Source: Colwellia sp. 1_MG-2023 (GTDB lineage Bacteria > Pseudomonadota > Gammaproteobacteria > Enterobacterales > Alteromonadaceae). From it: a stretch of 64,000 nt of DNA. Numbering within the stretch: position 1 is the stretch's first letter; each line of letters begins with the position of its first letter. Where the stretch lies: the NCBI RefSeq assembly GCF_030546755.1, contig NZ_JAUOPE010000010.1:1-64000 (forward strand). The letters run 5' to 3'. Shown here piece after piece: positions 46,173 to 57,930 of the stretch. Position numbers and translations under genes: made by a program. The notes below the pieces were generated by a model that saw only the letters and a program-made list of their open reading frames with translations, did no database searches and was not told the origin of the DNA.

Positions 46173-47291
46173 ATGTTTAAAGAGTCTCCAATTATTCGCC
46201 GAAAATCTCGTCAAATTATGGTGGGAAATGTTCCTGTAGGAGGTGATGCCCCTATAACGGTTCAGTCGATGACCAATACGTTAACGACGGATGTCGCAGC
46301 AACTGTTGCGCAAATCAAATCATTAGAAGCCGTTGGAGCTGATATTGTTCGAGTGAGTGTTCCCACTATGGACGCTGCTGAAGCCTTTCGAGAGATTAAA
46401 AAGCAAGTTAATGTTCCTTTAGTGACAGATATTCATTTTGATTATCGCATAGCCTTAAAAGTGGCTGAATATGGCGCTGACTGTTTACGAATAAACCCTG
46501 GAAATATTGGTCGAGAAGACCGTGTTCGTTCAGTCGTTGAATGTGCTCGTGATAAAAATATCCCTATTCGTATCGGCGTAAATGGCGGTTCACTTGAAAA
46601 AGATATTCAAGAAAAATACACCGAGCCTACGCCTGAAGCTTTGCTTGAATCAGCGATGCGTCATGTTGATATTCTGGATAAATTAAACTTCCATGAATTT
46701 AAGGTCAGTGTTAAAGCGTCGGATGTTTTTTTAGCGGTGGGGGCTTATCGTTTATTGGCGAAACAAATTGATAATCCATTGCATCTTGGTATCACTGAAG
46801 CAGGCGGTTTGCGCTCTGGCTCAGTAAAGTCTTCTGTTGGTTTGGGCATGTTATTGTCTGAAGGGATAGGCGATACCTTACGGGTTTCTTTAGCCGCAGA
46901 TCCTGTCGAAGAAATTAAAGTGGGTTTTGATATTTTAAAATCACTAAAATTACGTAGTCGAGGTATTAATTTAATTGCTTGTCCAAGTTGTTCAAGACAA
47001 GAGTTTGATGTCATTTCAACCGTTAATGCGTTAGAAGAACGTATTGAAGATATTCTTACTCCTATGGATGTGTCAATCATTGGCTGTATTGTCAATGGCC
47101 CTGGTGAAGCAACCGTATCAGATTTAGGGTTAACAGGTAGTAGTAAAAAGAGTGGCTATTATTTAGATGGTATTCGTCAAAAAGAACGCTTTGATAACAA
47201 TAATTTAGTTGATGAGTTAGAAAAACGTATTCGCGCCAAAGCTAAAATGGTCGATGAAGCGAATAAAATTAAAATTCAAGAGATTGATTGA
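46173..47291 (+). CDS. ispG: 4-hydroxy-3-methylbut-2-enyl-diphosphate synthase IspG
   Basis: A 372-residue 4Fe-4S enzyme of the MEP isoprenoid pathway. Cluster ligands: Cys in [11 protein letters not shown] (about 270-273) and in [10 protein letters not shown] (about 305). The N-terminal TIM-barrel start [20 protein letters not shown] is typical. The ATG at 46173 (TAGAGTG upstream) is preferred over a GTG two codons earlier. Length normal; follows rodZ by 39 bp. Confidence 0.97.
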   Translation: MFKESPIIRRKSRQIMVGNVPVGGDAPITVQSMTNTLTTDVAATVAQIKSLEAVGADIVRVSVPTMDAAEAFREIKKQVNVPLVTDIHFDYRIALKVAEYGADCLRINPGNIGREDRVRSVVECARDKNIPIRIGVNGGSLEKDIQEKYTEPTPEALLESAMRHVDILDKLNFHEFKVSVKASDVFLAVGAYRLLAKQIDNPLHLGITEAGGLRSGSVKSSVGLGMLLSEGIGDTLRVSLAADPVEEIKVGFDILKSLKLRSRGINLIACPSCSRQEFDVISTVNALEERIEDILTPMDVSIIGCIVNGPGEATVSDLGLTGSSKKSGYYLDGIRQKERFDNNNLVDELEKRIRAKAKMVDEANKIKIQEID

Positions 47292-47317
47292 TACCGATAA
47301 AGCTTGGCAGTCGCTTA

Positions 47318-47346
47318 TTTACGTTTCAGTGTAAACTGCCTATAAT
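47318..47346 (+). promoter_or_regulatory. hisS promoter
   Basis: TTTACG and TATAAT with a 17-bp spacer, then GCGCGC after the -10 box. Such a GC-rich discriminator is typical of growth-rate and stringently controlled promoters; this is inferred. Confidence 0.6.
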
Positions 47347-47391
47347 GCGCGCTTTATTTTAAATTTTCAGCAAACAGAGAGAACCACTTAG

Positions 47392-48672
47392 GTGAGTAAA
47401 ACAATTCAAGCAATTCGAGGGATGAATGACTGTTTACCAACGGAAACAAATATTTGGCAAATGGTTGAGTCAGTGTTGCGCCGTGTCGCGAGTAATTATG
47501 GTTTTGCTGAAATTCGTATGCCTATCGTTGAATCTACCGCGTTATTTAAACGTTCTATTGGTGAAGTTACCGATATTGTTGAAAAAGAAATGTACACCTT
47601 TGATGACCGTAATGGTGATAGCTTAACTTTACGTCCTGAGGGAACAGCTTGTTGTGTACGAGCAGGAAATCAGCATGGTTTACTTTATAACCAAGAGCAA
47701 CGTTTGTGGTATATGGGACCAATGTTCCGCCATGAGCGACCACAAAAAGGGCGTTATCGTCAATTTCATCAATTTGGCCTAGAAGCATTTGGTATTGCAA
47801 CGCCAGATATTGATGCCGAAATTATTTTACTAACTTCTCGACTTTGGCGGGAACTTGGTATCAATGAGTTTGTCACACTAGAGCTAAACTCATTAGGTTC
47901 AAATGAAGAACGAGTAAATTATCGCGATGCGTTAGTTGAATTTTTAACAACTAAGCAAGACTTGCTAGACGAAGATTCAAAGCGACGTATGCATACTAAC
48001 CCATTAAGAGTGTTAGATAGCAAGAACCCTGAAGTTCAACAGGCTTTAGTAGGTGCGCCAAAACTCGCTGATTATTTTGGGCAAGACTCACTTGAGCATT
48101 TTGAAGGAGTTTGCCAACGTTTAGATGATGCCGGTATTGAATATGTAATCAATGATAAATTAGTGCGAGGCTTAGATTATTATAATCGCACCGTTTTTGA
48201 ATGGGTTACAGATAGTTTAGGTTCACAAGGTACGGTTTGTGCTGGTGGGCGCTATGACGGTTTAGTTGAGCAATTAGGTGGAAAAGCAACACCTGGTGTT
48301 GGTTTTGCCATTGGAATTGAGCGACTTGTACTTATGCTAACAAGTTTAGAGAAAGTACAAAACATTCGCCCACAAGTTGATGCTTATATCATCATGTTAG
48401 GAGAAGGTGCTGATGTTAAAGGCAATGCTTTAGCTGAACAATGGCGTGATGAGGTGAATGAGATAAGAATTCAATGTCACTGTGGTGGTGGCAACATGAA
48501 AAAACAAATGAAACGTGCAGATAAGTCAGGCGCACAAGTAGCGATTATTATCGGTGAAGATGAAATAGCGAACGAAGTTGTGACGATAAAATATTTGCGC
48601 GGACAACATGAACAACAAAGCATGGCCTTTGCAGAAGTGCCAAGTTTATTATCAAATATAATTAAGGGTTAA
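47392..48672 (+). CDS. hisS: Histidyl-tRNA synthetase
   Basis: A 426-residue class II synthetase. Motif 2 is [18 protein letters not shown] and the two histidine-specific motifs are [15 protein letters not shown] and [13 protein letters not shown]. The C-terminal anticodon-binding domain follows (about 330-426). It starts with GTG (47392). Its own promoter lies just upstream. Confidence 0.97.
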   Translation: MSKTIQAIRGMNDCLPTETNIWQMVESVLRRVASNYGFAEIRMPIVESTALFKRSIGEVTDIVEKEMYTFDDRNGDSLTLRPEGTACCVRAGNQHGLLYNQEQRLWYMGPMFRHERPQKGRYRQFHQFGLEAFGIATPDIDAEIILLTSRLWRELGINEFVTLELNSLGSNEERVNYRDALVEFLTTKQDLLDEDSKRRMHTNPLRVLDSKNPEVQQALVGAPKLADYFGQDSLEHFEGVCQRLDDAGIEYVINDKLVRGLDYYNRTVFEWVTDSLGSQGTVCAGGRYDGLVEQLGGKATPGVGFAIGIERLVLMLTSLEKVQNIRPQVDAYIIMLGEGADVKGNALAEQWRDEVNEIRIQCHCGGGNMKKQMKRADKSGAQVAIIIGEDEIANEVVTIKYLRGQHEQQSMAFAEVPSLLSNIIKG

Positions 48673-48674
48673 TA

Positions 48675-49310
48675 GTGTCTGATCATCAAACAGAAGAACA
48701 ACAAGTAGAAGCAATTAAAGCGTTTTGGAGCGAAAACGGCAATTCTATCATTGCTGGATTAGTTTTAGGTTTCGCTGGTTTTATTGGTTATGGTTATTAT
48801 CAAGAAAATAAACTAGAGCAGGAAGTGAATACTTCAGAAGCTTACCAAAACGTGGTGGAGCTATCATCAGGTGATGAAAAAGCTTACCTTGCTGCGGGTG
48901 AAAAGTTTATCAGTGAGAATGGCGAGTCAAGCTATTCATCGCTTACCGCTCTTGGTTTAGCAAAAGAGGCTGCTTCGCATAAAGATTGGGAACAAGCCGC
49001 TAAGTACTTAGTCACTGCTCAAGAAAAAGCAGCTAACCCTGGATTGAAAGCAATTGCCACTACGCGTTTAGCGCGTGTACAAATTGAATTAGCGCAGTAT
49101 GAGAAAGCATTAACAACTTTATCAGCATCATTACCTGAGTCGTATAAAGCGAGTGTTGAGGAAATTAAAGGTGATGCCTATTTAAAACAAGAAAAAGTTG
49201 ATTTAGCAAGAAATGCATATCAAGCAGCCATTGATGCTTCAGAGCAAGCAAGCCCTGTATTGCAAATGAAGCTAGATGATCTTGCTCAGCATATTGTGTT
49301 AACAAAGTAG
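48675..49310 (+). CDS. yfgM: YfgM family protein (ancillary SecYEG/chaperone-linked)
   Basis: A 211-residue membrane-anchored protein with a cytoplasmic tail, one helix (about 24-41, SIIAGLVLGFAGFIGYGYY) and a periplasmic TPR-like domain (about 60-205). YfgM acts with the chaperone PpiD at the Sec translocon. Starts with GTG two bases after hisS, and bamB follows, the conserved order. Confidence 0.92.
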   Translation: MSDHQTEEQQVEAIKAFWSENGNSIIAGLVLGFAGFIGYGYYQENKLEQEVNTSEAYQNVVELSSGDEKAYLAAGEKFISENGESSYSSLTALGLAKEAASHKDWEQAAKYLVTAQEKAANPGLKAIATTRLARVQIELAQYEKALTTLSASLPESYKASVEEIKGDAYLKQEKVDLARNAYQAAIDASEQASPVLQMKLDDLAQHIVLTK

Positions 49311-49435
49311 TTACTGCGTTTACGTTAATTTTTGCGTATACCTAATTTCTGCGTATACGCTCATTATTTACCTTTTAAGCCACCGTATTATTTTTTAATT
49401 AAAGTTAAAAAATGGTACGAACGTTGGAGCATTAA

Positions 49436-50644
49436 GTGCTTAACTTTAAAGATATTATTTTTAACAAAAAACTTTTATTTGCTTGTTTTTTAGCAACAGG
49501 CTTGATGGCTTGTTCATCGACAGATGATGAAATTGATGAGACAGAGCCGGTTGAATTAACGGAAATTACCCCGTTATTTACTCCTCAGGTTTTATGGGAT
49601 GAAGGCGGTGAAGGCGTTGGAGATTATTTTTCTCGTTTAAAAGCTAAAGTGGCTTACGGAAAAGTCTATAGTGCAAGCCGTGAAGGTTTTGTTTATGCAC
49701 ATGATAGTGCTTCAGGCGAACAAGTTTGGAAAACAGATTTACGAGAGAAAAGTGCCGATAGTGGATTTTTTACTAGCCTTAAACCTGCGCTAATCAGTGG
49801 TGGGCCAATTACCGGCATCAGTAAAGTTTTTGTTGGTAGTGAAAACGGTAAAGTGTTTGCCCTAGACGCCGAAACGGGTGAAGTATCTTGGCAAGCTAAA
49901 GTGAAAGGGGAAGTAATTTCTGCACCTGCATTTGATGCGGGTACGGTAGTTGTTAATACTGTTTCAGGTGTTTTAAAAGCATTCAATGCAACAAATGGCG
50001 AAGTGCAATGGCAAATTGAACAAGATGTCCCTCCGTTAACTTTACGCGGTGTTAGCGCTCCATCTATTGCTGCTGGTGGTGTCGTTGTTGGTGCTGCAGA
50101 TGGAAGCCTAGCTATCTATATTTTAGAAAATGGTCAGCAAGGTTGGACATCTGAAGTTGGCGAAGCAACAGGCTCAACAGAATTAGAACGTGTTATTGAT
50201 ATTGACTCTCAACCACTTATTTATGGCGATATTGTGTATGCGGTTTCTTCACGTGGTCATTTAGTGGCAATTGAATTACGTACTGGGCGTATGTTATGGA
50301 AACGTCAATATTCTTCATATCGTCAATTGTCGATTAGCGGAAATACGATTTTCTTAACCGATGTTAAAGGTCATATTTATGCGGTGGATCGTATTAATGG
50401 CTTAGAGCGTTGGAGTCAACAATCTTTTACTAATCGTGGTGTTACTGGCCCTGCGGTATTGAAAAATTATGTTGTAGTTGGTGATTTTGAAGGCTATTTA
50501 CATTGGTTAGATCAAGAAACGGGTGACATTGTTTCGCGTCATCATGTTGATGGTAGCGGCATATTTAGCACGCCAACGGTTGCCGATGAAATTTTATATG
50601 TACAATCACGTGATGGTGATTTACAAGCGATAAAAACACCGTAA
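49436..50644 (+). CDS. bamB: Outer-membrane assembly lipoprotein BamB
   Basis: A 402-residue lipoprotein with lipobox GLMAC (Cys about 26) and an eight-bladed beta-propeller with PQQ-like repeats (e.g. VFALDAETGEVSWQAKV). It is a scaffold of the BAM complex that inserts outer-membrane proteins. It starts with GTG and GGAG seven bases upstream. A terminator follows before der. Confidence 0.95.
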   Translation: MLNFKDIIFNKKLLFACFLATGLMACSSTDDEIDETEPVELTEITPLFTPQVLWDEGGEGVGDYFSRLKAKVAYGKVYSASREGFVYAHDSASGEQVWKTDLREKSADSGFFTSLKPALISGGPITGISKVFVGSENGKVFALDAETGEVSWQAKVKGEVISAPAFDAGTVVVNTVSGVLKAFNATNGEVQWQIEQDVPPLTLRGVSAPSIAAGGVVVGAADGSLAIYILENGQQGWTSEVGEATGSTELERVIDIDSQPLIYGDIVYAVSSRGHLVAIELRTGRMLWKRQYSSYRQLSISGNTIFLTDVKGHIYAVDRINGLERWSQQSFTNRGVTGPAVLKNYVVVGDFEGYLHWLDQETGDIVSRHHVDGSGIFSTPTVADEILYVQSRDGDLQAIKTP

Positions 50645-50667
50645 CGCTTTTTATCAGCTAGAATTAA

Positions 50668-50702
50668 AACGGCTCCTCGCATTGCGTAGGAGCCGTTGTT
50701 TG
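50668..50702 (+). terminator. Terminator between bamB and der
   Basis: AACGGCTCCT (50668-50677) pairs with AGGAGCCGTT (50688-50697), then GTTTGTT. Confidence 0.85.
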
Positions 50703-50761
50703 TTATTAAAATGGCATAAAAAGTTTAACTTTTTATGCAAAGTAAATTTTTAGAGGTAATC

Positions 50762-52216
50762 ATGCTTCCTGTCGTAGCCCTTGTAGGGCGTCCAAATGTT
50801 GGTAAGTCAACATTATTTAATCGTTTGACACGTAGTAGAGATGCGCTTGTTGCTGACTACCCAGGCTTAACGCGTGATCGTCAATATGGACAAGCTCAAG
50901 TCGAAGAGCATCCCTTTATTGTCATTGATACCGGTGGTATTCATGGTGATGAACAAGGTATCGATGCATTAATGGCTGAACAGTCATTAATGGCAATTGC
51001 CGAGGCAGATGCTGTGCTGTTTATGGTAGATGCACGTGCCGGTTTAACTTCTGCGGATATTGGCATTGCTGATTATCTTCGTAAACAAAATAAAAAAGTG
51101 TTTTTAGCTGCAAATAAAGTTGATGGCATTGATGCTGACTCGGCTGTTGCTGAATTTTACGCGTTGTCATTAGGGGAAACGGTTCATCAAATTGCGGCAG
51201 CGCATGGACGTGGTGTTACACAACTATTAACACTTGCGTTAACGCCCCACATTGAAGCTTTAGGTGCTGAAAAGGCTGATGAAGAAGATTCAACAGCCGA
51301 GCTTTCAGAAGAAGAGATAGACGAACAAGCACCAAAAGAGTCAGATAAAATCAAATTGGCTATTATCGGCCGACCGAATGTCGGTAAATCTACTCTTACT
51401 AACCGTATTCTCGGGGAAGAACGTGTAGTGGTTTACGATATGCCAGGAACAACTCGCGACAGTGTTTACATTCCAATGGAAAGACATGGCCGTGAATATA
51501 CCTTAATTGATACCGCGGGTATTCGTCGCCGTAAAAATGTTACCGATGTTGTGGAAAAATATTCCGTGATAAAGACCTTGCGGGCGATTGAAGATGCTAA
51601 CGTATGTTTATTGATTATTGATGCTCAAGAAGGAATTTCTGATCAAGACCTTAGTTTACTTGGTTTTATTCTTGAAGCTGGCCGCTCTTTAGTTTTAGCG
51701 GTTAATAAGTGGGATGGTCTTGACGAGCACGTTAAAGATCGTATTAAAACCGAACTTGATCGTCGTTTAGGTTTTATCGACTTTGCGCGTATACATTTTA
51801 TTTCAGCGTTACATGGTACGGGCGTAGGGCATTTATATGAGTCAGTTGAAGAAGCATTTGTTTCAGCGACTAAACGTATTTCTACTTCTATGGTCACGAA
51901 AATATTAGACATGGCAATTTTTGATCATCAGCCACCTATGCATAATGGCCGTCGCATCAAATTAAAATACGCTCATGCTGGAGGCTATAATCCGCCGTTA
52001 ATTGTGATTCATGGCAACCAAGCAAAACAACTCCCCAATTCATATAAACGTTATTTAATGAATTATTATCGTAAATCATTAAAAATCATGGGTACTCCAA
52101 TAAGAATTGAGTTTAAAGAAACGTCTAACCCATTTGCGGGTAAGAAAAAGTTAACGTTTACTGAACAAAAGAAGTTAGCGAGAAAAACGCAAGGTTATAA
52201 GAAAAACGAAGATTAA
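50762..52216 (+). CDS. der: Ribosome-assembly GTPase Der (EngA)
   Basis: A 484-residue protein with two tandem GTPase domains: P-loops GRPNVGKST at about 8-16 and 208-216, NKVD and NKWD in the two halves, DTAGIRR switch, and a C-terminal KH-like domain (about 385-484). It binds the 50S subunit in assembly. The ATG at 50762 with AGAGG before it is used; the upstream extension is not family sequence. The acidic linker (about 170-200, EEEIDEQAP) is normal. Confidence 0.97.
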   Translation: MLPVVALVGRPNVGKSTLFNRLTRSRDALVADYPGLTRDRQYGQAQVEEHPFIVIDTGGIHGDEQGIDALMAEQSLMAIAEADAVLFMVDARAGLTSADIGIADYLRKQNKKVFLAANKVDGIDADSAVAEFYALSLGETVHQIAAAHGRGVTQLLTLALTPHIEALGAEKADEEDSTAELSEEEIDEQAPKESDKIKLAIIGRPNVGKSTLTNRILGEERVVVYDMPGTTRDSVYIPMERHGREYTLIDTAGIRRRKNVTDVVEKYSVIKTLRAIEDANVCLLIIDAQEGISDQDLSLLGFILEAGRSLVLAVNKWDGLDEHVKDRIKTELDRRLGFIDFARIHFISALHGTGVGHLYESVEEAFVSATKRISTSMVTKILDMAIFDHQPPMHNGRRIKLKYAHAGGYNPPLIVIHGNQAKQLPNSYKRYLMNYYRKSLKIMGTPIRIEFKETSNPFAGKKKLTFTEQKKLARKTQGYKKNED

Positions 52217-52232
52217 GACTGACTAAATATCA

Positions 52233-52258
52233 AGCCCAATCAATTGATTGGGTTTTTT
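52233..52258 (+). terminator. Terminator after der
   Basis: Palindrome CCCAATCAATTGATTGGG (52235-52252) with a T run. Confidence 0.85.
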
Positions 52259-52374
52259 ATTAAAGAGAATTAAGTAAATGTACTAATTGTGATCTGATAC
52301 ATTGCTTTTAGTTATTATTTTGTCTAGTGTATTTAATAATACTTTTGTTATGAATAGCTTATCCCTTATCAACT

Positions 52375-53058
52375 ATGCCTTTAACGCCTGTAAAAATTGA
52401 AACATTATCAAGAATTAATAATAACCTCGGCTTAATGCAGGCGGGTTCTATTGTTAGTGTTGATATTAGTACTCCCGCCGGTCAGAAAGGAAAGTTTAGA
52501 AGCACTTTTGTCGGTTTTTTAGCAAAACAGTACGTGCTAATTCAATTTCCGGACTCAAATAAAGTAGGAAATTTTGGGCAATTTATTACTCAAGGCACAG
52601 GAGTTACTGTTCGAGGACTTATTGAAGGTAATGAAGGCTCCGTTGCAGCGTTTGTTAGCAGTATTAAACAAACGGTTCAATTACCTTCCAAATTAATGGT
52701 ATTAGAATTTCCCACATCAATCAGTGTGCAAAGTTTGCGTAAAACTATACGTGTCGATACCGATATTCGCGCTAAAGTTCGGATAGAAAAAAACTTTTGG
52801 GAAGGAATGATCACCGATCTTTCTAAAAATGGTTGTCAACTAAGAGTGGATAATGGTGAAGAAATATCATTAGCAAAGGATAAAACCATAGATTTTGTTA
52901 TTGAAAGTTTCCCCGAATTAGGCACGTTGAAGTTTTCCGGGCAAATATGTAGTCAAAAGCAAATAACCAATGGTGTATCTTTAGGTATAAAGTTTAATGA
53001 TGCTGGAAAAGAGTCTGTTGTTAAGCTGCTTTATCATGTGGTGACATTAGAGCTGTAA
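52375..53058 (+). CDS. PilZ-domain c-di-GMP receptor (YcgR-like)
   Basis: A 227-residue protein with an N-terminal YcgR-type domain (about 10-110) and a C-terminal PilZ domain (about 115-225). The two c-di-GMP-binding motifs are present: RKTIR (RxxxR, about 121-125) and DLSKNG (D/NxSxxG, about 146-151). It probably senses c-di-GMP made by cyclases such as those at 23342 and 61265, and may act on motility or surface structures; that is inferred. Its stop is one base from the convergent xseA. Confidence 0.88.
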   Translation: MPLTPVKIETLSRINNNLGLMQAGSIVSVDISTPAGQKGKFRSTFVGFLAKQYVLIQFPDSNKVGNFGQFITQGTGVTVRGLIEGNEGSVAAFVSSIKQTVQLPSKLMVLEFPTSISVQSLRKTIRVDTDIRAKVRIEKNFWEGMITDLSKNGCQLRVDNGEEISLAKDKTIDFVIESFPELGTLKFSGQICSQKQITNGVSLGIKFNDAGKESVVKLLYHVVTLEL

Positions 53059-53059
53059 T

Positions 53060-54397
53060 TTACTTGTCTGGTTTTATATCAATCACTTTTGTTTCAATCA
53101 CCCCATCGGTGACTTGAACAGAAATATTTTCACCGATATTAACCTGTGTCGTGCTTTTGATTATCCCTTCATTGTTTCGACTAACACTATAACCTCTAGC
53201 GATTGTTGCTAAAGGACTAACGATATTTAATTGCTCAATGATATGAATAAATCGCTCGCTTTTTCGAGTAAAAACTTGTTGCATATTCTGTGTTAACTGT
53301 GCGCCGAGTTGCTTGAGTTTTTCTTGATTCTGTAAGATATTTTTTTGCGGTGAAAGCTGTAATAGGCGAGTATTTAAATTAATAGGCTGTAAACTAAATT
53401 GTTTTAATTCACGATGTATCGCTTGTTCAAGACGAGCAGTTAGTTCATCAGATCTTTGTTGGTAAACTTGTAATTTTTGCTCTGGATGTACTTGAAATAA
53501 TCTATGTTGTAATGCGTTAACTACTTGTTTTTTACGACTGATATCTTGTTGTATATTTTGCTGAACACGCTGAGCTAGAACAGTTAGTTGGTTTAATGTC
53601 TCACTCATATCTTGTGAAACTAATTCTGCTGCAGCAGAAGGCGTAGGTGCTCTTAAATCAGCGACATAATCGGCTAGTGTCGTATCAATTTCATGGCCAA
53701 CAGCGCTAATTGTTGGTATTTTGCTATGAAAAATAGCTTCAACAACATCTTCTTCATTAAAAGGCCATAAATCTTCTAAAGAGCCTCCGCCTCGGCCAAC
53801 AATAAGTACATCGCATTCTGCTCGAGCGTTAGCTTTATCAATTGCACTGACAATACCAAATTTTGCTTGCTCCCCTTGAACGAGGGCAGGGTAAATAATG
53901 ACTGTAATAGCAGGATTGCGTCGTTTTAAAACAGAAATGATATCTTTTACTGCGGCGCCAGTGGGGGAGGTAACTATGCCTACTCGGGTGATATGTTTTG
54001 GTATCGCTTGTTTAAATTGTTGAGCAAATAAGCCTAAAGCATTTAACTTTTGTTTGAGCTGCTCGTATTGTTGTTTCAGCAAGCCTTCCCCGGCTTCTTC
54101 CATTAACTCAATGATTATTTGAAAGTCGCCCCTTGGCTCATATAAAGAAACTTTTGCACGTACAAGTACTTGTTGACCATTTTTAGGCGTGATACGAGTG
54201 CGTTGGTTTTTTCCTTTAAACATCGCACACTTTACTTGAGACTTGGCATCTTTTAGTGATAAATACCAGTGCCCAGAGCTTGCAGCGATGAAGTTAGATA
54301 TTTCACCACATAACCAGACAGTATTTAGTTCGCTTTCCAGCATAAACTTTACTTTTTTAGTTAGTTCACTTACTTGTAAAATATGCTTTGTAGCCAT
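53060..54397 (-). CDS. xseA: Exodeoxyribonuclease VII large subunit
   Basis: A 445-residue nuclease subunit with an N-terminal OB fold (about 1-105), the conserved VTSPTGAAVKDI (about 144-155), VGRGGGSLEDLWPFNEE (in part, about 200-215) and VGHEIDTTLADYVADLRAPTPSAAAE (shown in parts, about 232-257), then a coiled coil. With XseB (not in the window) it degrades single-stranded DNA. Divergent from guaB by 182 bp. Confidence 0.95.
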   Translation of the reverse strand: MATKHILQVSELTKKVKFMLESELNTVWLCGEISNFIAASSGHWYLSLKDAKSQVKCAMFKGKNQRTRITPKNGQQVLVRAKVSLYEPRGDFQIIIELMEEAGEGLLKQQYEQLKQKLNALGLFAQQFKQAIPKHITRVGIVTSPTGAAVKDIISVLKRRNPAITVIIYPALVQGEQAKFGIVSAIDKANARAECDVLIVGRGGGSLEDLWPFNEEDVVEAIFHSKIPTISAVGHEIDTTLADYVADLRAPTPSAAAELVSQDMSETLNQLTVLAQRVQQNIQQDISRKKQVVNALQHRLFQVHPEQKLQVYQQRSDELTARLEQAIHRELKQFSLQPINLNTRLLQLSPQKNILQNQEKLKQLGAQLTQNMQQVFTRKSERFIHIIEQLNIVSPLATIARGYSVSRNNEGIIKSTTQVNIGENISVQVTDGVIETKVIDIKPDK

Positions 54398-54500
54398 AAA
54401 AAATGTTACTTTATCAGATGTTAAACAGGATCTAAGCTCTATTATATATTTGTTTAAGCTATCTATAGCAAATTATTTCAATAAAATTGTAAAATTTAAG

Positions 54501-54529
54501 TTGTCCTAAGCTGATAAAACGGTTAAAAT
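54501..54529 (+). promoter_or_regulatory. guaB promoter
   Basis: TTGTCC and TAAAAT spaced by 17 bp, 51 bp before guaB, with GCCGC in the likely discriminator region. Confidence 0.6.
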
Positions 54530-54579
54530 TCTGCCGCAATATTCACTCCCTAACCACACCTTTTTAGAGAGATGTTGCG

Positions 54580-56052
54580 ATGCTAAGAATTGCCCAAGAA
54601 GCCTTAACTTTTGATGATGTATTACTTGTTCCTGCCCATTCAAAAGTGCTCCCACATACGGCCAGTTTAAAAACGAAATTGACCCGTAAAATTGATTTAA
54701 ATGTACCGATGATTTCTGCGTCTATGGACACAGTAACAGAAGCTCGTTTGGCTATTACTTTAGCGCAAGAGGGCGGCATCGGTTTTATTCATAAAAACAT
54801 GACGATTGCCGAACAAGCTAAAAATGTTTCGTTAGTTAAAAAGTATGAAAGTGGTATCGTTAGCGATCCTGTCACCGTAAGCCCTAATGCTACGATTCTT
54901 GACACCATGAAACTTGCCGATGAACTAGGTTTTTCTGGTTTCCCTGTAGTTGATGATACCAATAACTTAGTGGGTATTATTACAGGCCGTGATTTACGTT
55001 TTGAAACGGACTTAACTAAGCCTGTTTCTGAGTTAATGACGGTTAAAGAAAAATTAGTTACGGTTGAAGAAGGTGCTGAACGAGAAGAAATTTTATCGCT
55101 AATGCATGAACATCGTATTGAAAAAATACTCATGATCGATAGTAAGTTTAAGTTGAAAGGTTTAATTACGGTTAAAGATTATCAGAAAGCGGAAAGCAAA
55201 CCTAATGCGTGTAAAGATGAATTAGGTCGTTTACGTGTTGGCGCTGCTGTTGGTGTTGGTGCGGGTACTGATGAACGTATTGACGCCTTAGTTAACGCAG
55301 GCGTTGACGTATTACTCATAGATACCTCTCATGGTCATTCTCAAGGTGTACTTGATCGCGTTAGCGAAACTCGACAAAAATATCCTGAACTGCAAATTAT
55401 TGCCGGAAATGTAGCGACTGCAGCCGGTGCCAAAGCATTAGCTGATGTTGGTGTTGATGCCGTAAAAGTAGGTATTGGTCCAGGTTCTATTTGTACTACA
55501 CGTATTGTTACTGGGGTAGGTGTACCGCAATTAACTGCTATTTCAAATGCGGTTGAAGGATTAAAAGGTACGGGTATTCCGGTTATTGCTGATGGCGGTA
55601 TTCGTTTTTCTGGTGATATTGCTAAAGCCTTAGTTGCTGGGGCACATTGTGTGATGGTTGGCAGCATGCTAGCAGGCACCGAAGAAGCACCAGGTGAAGT
55701 TGAACTATTTCAAGGTCGTTACTATAAGTCTTATCGTGGCATGGGCTCATTAGGTGCTATGGCACAAAAAGATGGCTCAAGTGATCGTTACTTTCAAAAA
55801 ACCGATGGCGAAGCCGATAAACTTGTACCTGAAGGTATTGAAGGTCGTGTTGCTTATAAAGGACCGGTTGCGGCGATTATTCATCAACAAATGGGCGGAT
55901 TACGTTCATCAATGGGTTTAACTGGCTCTGCTACTATTGATGAAATGCGAACTAAACCTGAGTTTATGAAAATATCTTCCGCAGGAATGGGGGAGTCACA
56001 TGTTCATGATGTGACCATTACTAAAGAAGCACCAAACTACCGTATGGGCTAA
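54580..56052 (+). CDS. guaB: IMP dehydrogenase GuaB
   Basis: A 490-residue enzyme that oxidises IMP to XMP, committing flux to GMP. The catalytic loop Cys is in [11 protein letters not shown] (about 300-310). Two CBS domains (about 92-205) sit in the TIM barrel. MTRTKP-type tail is replaced by MGESHVHDV near the end, as usual. Hairpin copy B begins at the last base of its stop codon. Confidence 0.97.
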   Translation: MLRIAQEALTFDDVLLVPAHSKVLPHTASLKTKLTRKIDLNVPMISASMDTVTEARLAITLAQEGGIGFIHKNMTIAEQAKNVSLVKKYESGIVSDPVTVSPNATILDTMKLADELGFSGFPVVDDTNNLVGIITGRDLRFETDLTKPVSELMTVKEKLVTVEEGAEREEILSLMHEHRIEKILMIDSKFKLKGLITVKDYQKAESKPNACKDELGRLRVGAAVGVGAGTDERIDALVNAGVDVLLIDTSHGHSQGVLDRVSETRQKYPELQIIAGNVATAAGAKALADVGVDAVKVGIGPGSICTTRIVTGVGVPQLTAISNAVEGLKGTGIPVIADGGIRFSGDIAKALVAGAHCVMVGSMLAGTEEAPGEVELFQGRYYKSYRGMGSLGAMAQKDGSSDRYFQKTDGEADKLVPEGIEGRVAYKGPVAAIIHQQMGGLRSSMGLTGSATIDEMRTKPEFMKISSAGMGESHVHDVTITKEAPNYRMG

Positions 56053-56154
56053 TTTTACGTTGTATTTTTGACGATAACTTCATCAGAAGTGCTCACTGAC
56101 TAACGTCAGCTCCGCGCTTCTTTTTTGTTCTCGTGCAAAACTACTTGGTAAAAT
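56052..56154. repeat. Long hairpin repeat, copy B (after guaB)
   Basis: Outer ATTTTAC/GTAAAAT, GTATTTTTG/CAAAACTAC and ACGA/TCGT; inner GAAGTGC/GCGCTTC; apical CTGAC/GTCAG around TAAC (56101-56104). The apical pairs are CTGAC/GTCAG where copy A has CTTAC/GTAAG. Confidence 0.75.
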
Positions 56155-56329
56155 AATTTGAACTCTAAGTAACAATTAGAGATAAAAATTCAAACAGGCT
56201 GATTTTCATTACTTTAGGTAAGAAAAATTTCAGCCTGTTGTTATTTTTACACAATGTATAAGTAACATTTATAAAAAGTATCGAAACTCATTAAGTAAGA
56301 TGCTTCACTTTAAAAAACAGGAATTATTC

Positions 56330-57913
56330 ATGGCGACAAATAAAGATATTCATGATTCACGAATCTTAATTTTAGATTTCGGTTCACAATACACACAGCT
56401 GATTGCGCGTCGTGTTCGTGAAATTGGTGTTTACTGTGAACTTTGGGCATGGGATGTTACTGAAGCGCAAATTAAAGAATTCAACCCTACCGGTATTATT
56501 TTAGCGGGCGGTCCAGAGTCTGTTACTGAGTTAAATTCACCTCGTGCTCCTGAATATGTATTCAATGCTGGAGTGCCTGTGTTAGGGGTTTGTTACGGCA
56601 TGCAAACCATGGCTGAGCAACTTGGCGGCGGCGTTGAAGGCTCTGAACATAAAGAATTTGGTTATGCAGCTGTAGAAGTGATTGCTCAATCTGAATTATT
56701 TAAAAATATTGAAGATAATGTGAGTGAAAATGGCAATGCATTACTAGATGTTTGGATGAGCCATGGCGATAAAGTATCTGCTATTCCTGAAGGCTTTACT
56801 ACCATCGCCCAAACGCCGAGTTGTCAATATGCGGCAATGGCAAATGAAGAGCGAAAATTCTATGGGGTGCAATTTCACCCTGAAGTTACTCATACTAAAC
56901 AAGGTATGCGTATGCTTGAACATTTTGTTGTTGATATTTGTCAATGCGAAAAGTTATGGACATCAGCCTCTATCATTGAAAATGCCATTGAAAAAATGAA
57001 AGAGCAAGTGGGCGATGACGAAGTGGTCTTAGGCTTGTCTGGCGGCGTTGACTCTTCAGTTGTCGCTATGCTTTTACATCGTGCAATTGGTGATAAGTTA
57101 ACCTGTGTTTTCGTTGATAATGGTTTGCTTCGTTTAAATGAAGGTAAGCAAGTGATGGATATGTTTGGTGATCATTTTGGTCTCAATATTATTCATGTCG
57201 ATGCAGAAAATCGCTTTTTAGATCGATTAGCTGGTGAAGCTGACCCTGAGAAAAAACGTAAAATTATCGGCAATGTTTTTGTTGAAATTTTTGATGAAGA
57301 AGCCAGTAAATTAACCAATGCTAAATGGTTGGCTCAAGGTACTATTTATCCTGATGTGATCGAGTCTGCCGCTTCTGCAACAGGTAAAGCGCATGTCATC
57401 AAGTCGCATCATAATGTTGGTGGATTACCTGAAGATATGGAACTTGGTTTAGTTGAACCCTTACGTGAACTCTTTAAAGATGAAGTACGTAAAATTGGTT
57501 TAGAACTGGGTTTACCTTACGACATGCTTTATCGTCATCCATTCCCTGGTCCAGGTTTAGGAGTACGTATTCTTGGTGAAGTGAAAAAAGAATATGCCGA
57601 CTTACTACGTCGTGCCGATCACATTTTCATCGAAGAACTACACAAGCATGACTTATATAAAAAAGTCAGCCAAGCCTTTACGGTATTTTTACCTGTACGC
57701 TCAGTTGGAGTCATGGGTGATGCGCGTAAATATGACTGGGTTGTTTCACTTCGCTGTGTCGAAACAATCGATTTTATGACCGCTCGTTGGTCACACTTGC
57801 CGTATGATTTCTTAGGATTAGTGTCGAACAGAATCATTAATGAGATCGATGGAATTTCTCGTGTGGTTTACGATATTTCGGGTAAGCCGCCGGCTACTAT
57901 CGAATGGGAATAA
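56330..57913 (+). CDS. guaA: GMP synthase (glutamine-hydrolysing) GuaA
   Basis: A 527-residue enzyme aminating XMP to GMP. The glutaminase part (about 1-205) has GVCYGMQTM (nucleophile Cys) and [11 protein letters not shown] (catalytic His and Glu). The ATP pyrophosphatase part has [15 protein letters not shown] (P-loop), and the C-terminal dimer domain follows with PPATIEWE. The ATG at 56330 with AGGAAT upstream is used. Paired with guaB but 277 bp apart. Confidence 0.97.
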   Translation: MATNKDIHDSRILILDFGSQYTQLIARRVREIGVYCELWAWDVTEAQIKEFNPTGIILAGGPESVTELNSPRAPEYVFNAGVPVLGVCYGMQTMAEQLGGGVEGSEHKEFGYAAVEVIAQSELFKNIEDNVSENGNALLDVWMSHGDKVSAIPEGFTTIAQTPSCQYAAMANEERKFYGVQFHPEVTHTKQGMRMLEHFVVDICQCEKLWTSASIIENAIEKMKEQVGDDEVVLGLSGGVDSSVVAMLLHRAIGDKLTCVFVDNGLLRLNEGKQVMDMFGDHFGLNIIHVDAENRFLDRLAGEADPEKKRKIIGNVFVEIFDEEASKLTNAKWLAQGTIYPDVIESAASATGKAHVIKSHHNVGGLPEDMELGLVEPLRELFKDEVRKIGLELGLPYDMLYRHPFPGPGLGVRILGEVKKEYADLLRRADHIFIEELHKHDLYKKVSQAFTVFLPVRSVGVMGDARKYDWVVSLRCVETIDFMTARWSHLPYDFLGLVSNRIINEIDGISRVVYDISGKPPATIEWE

Positions 57914-57930
57914 TTGGTTAAGTGGTGTTT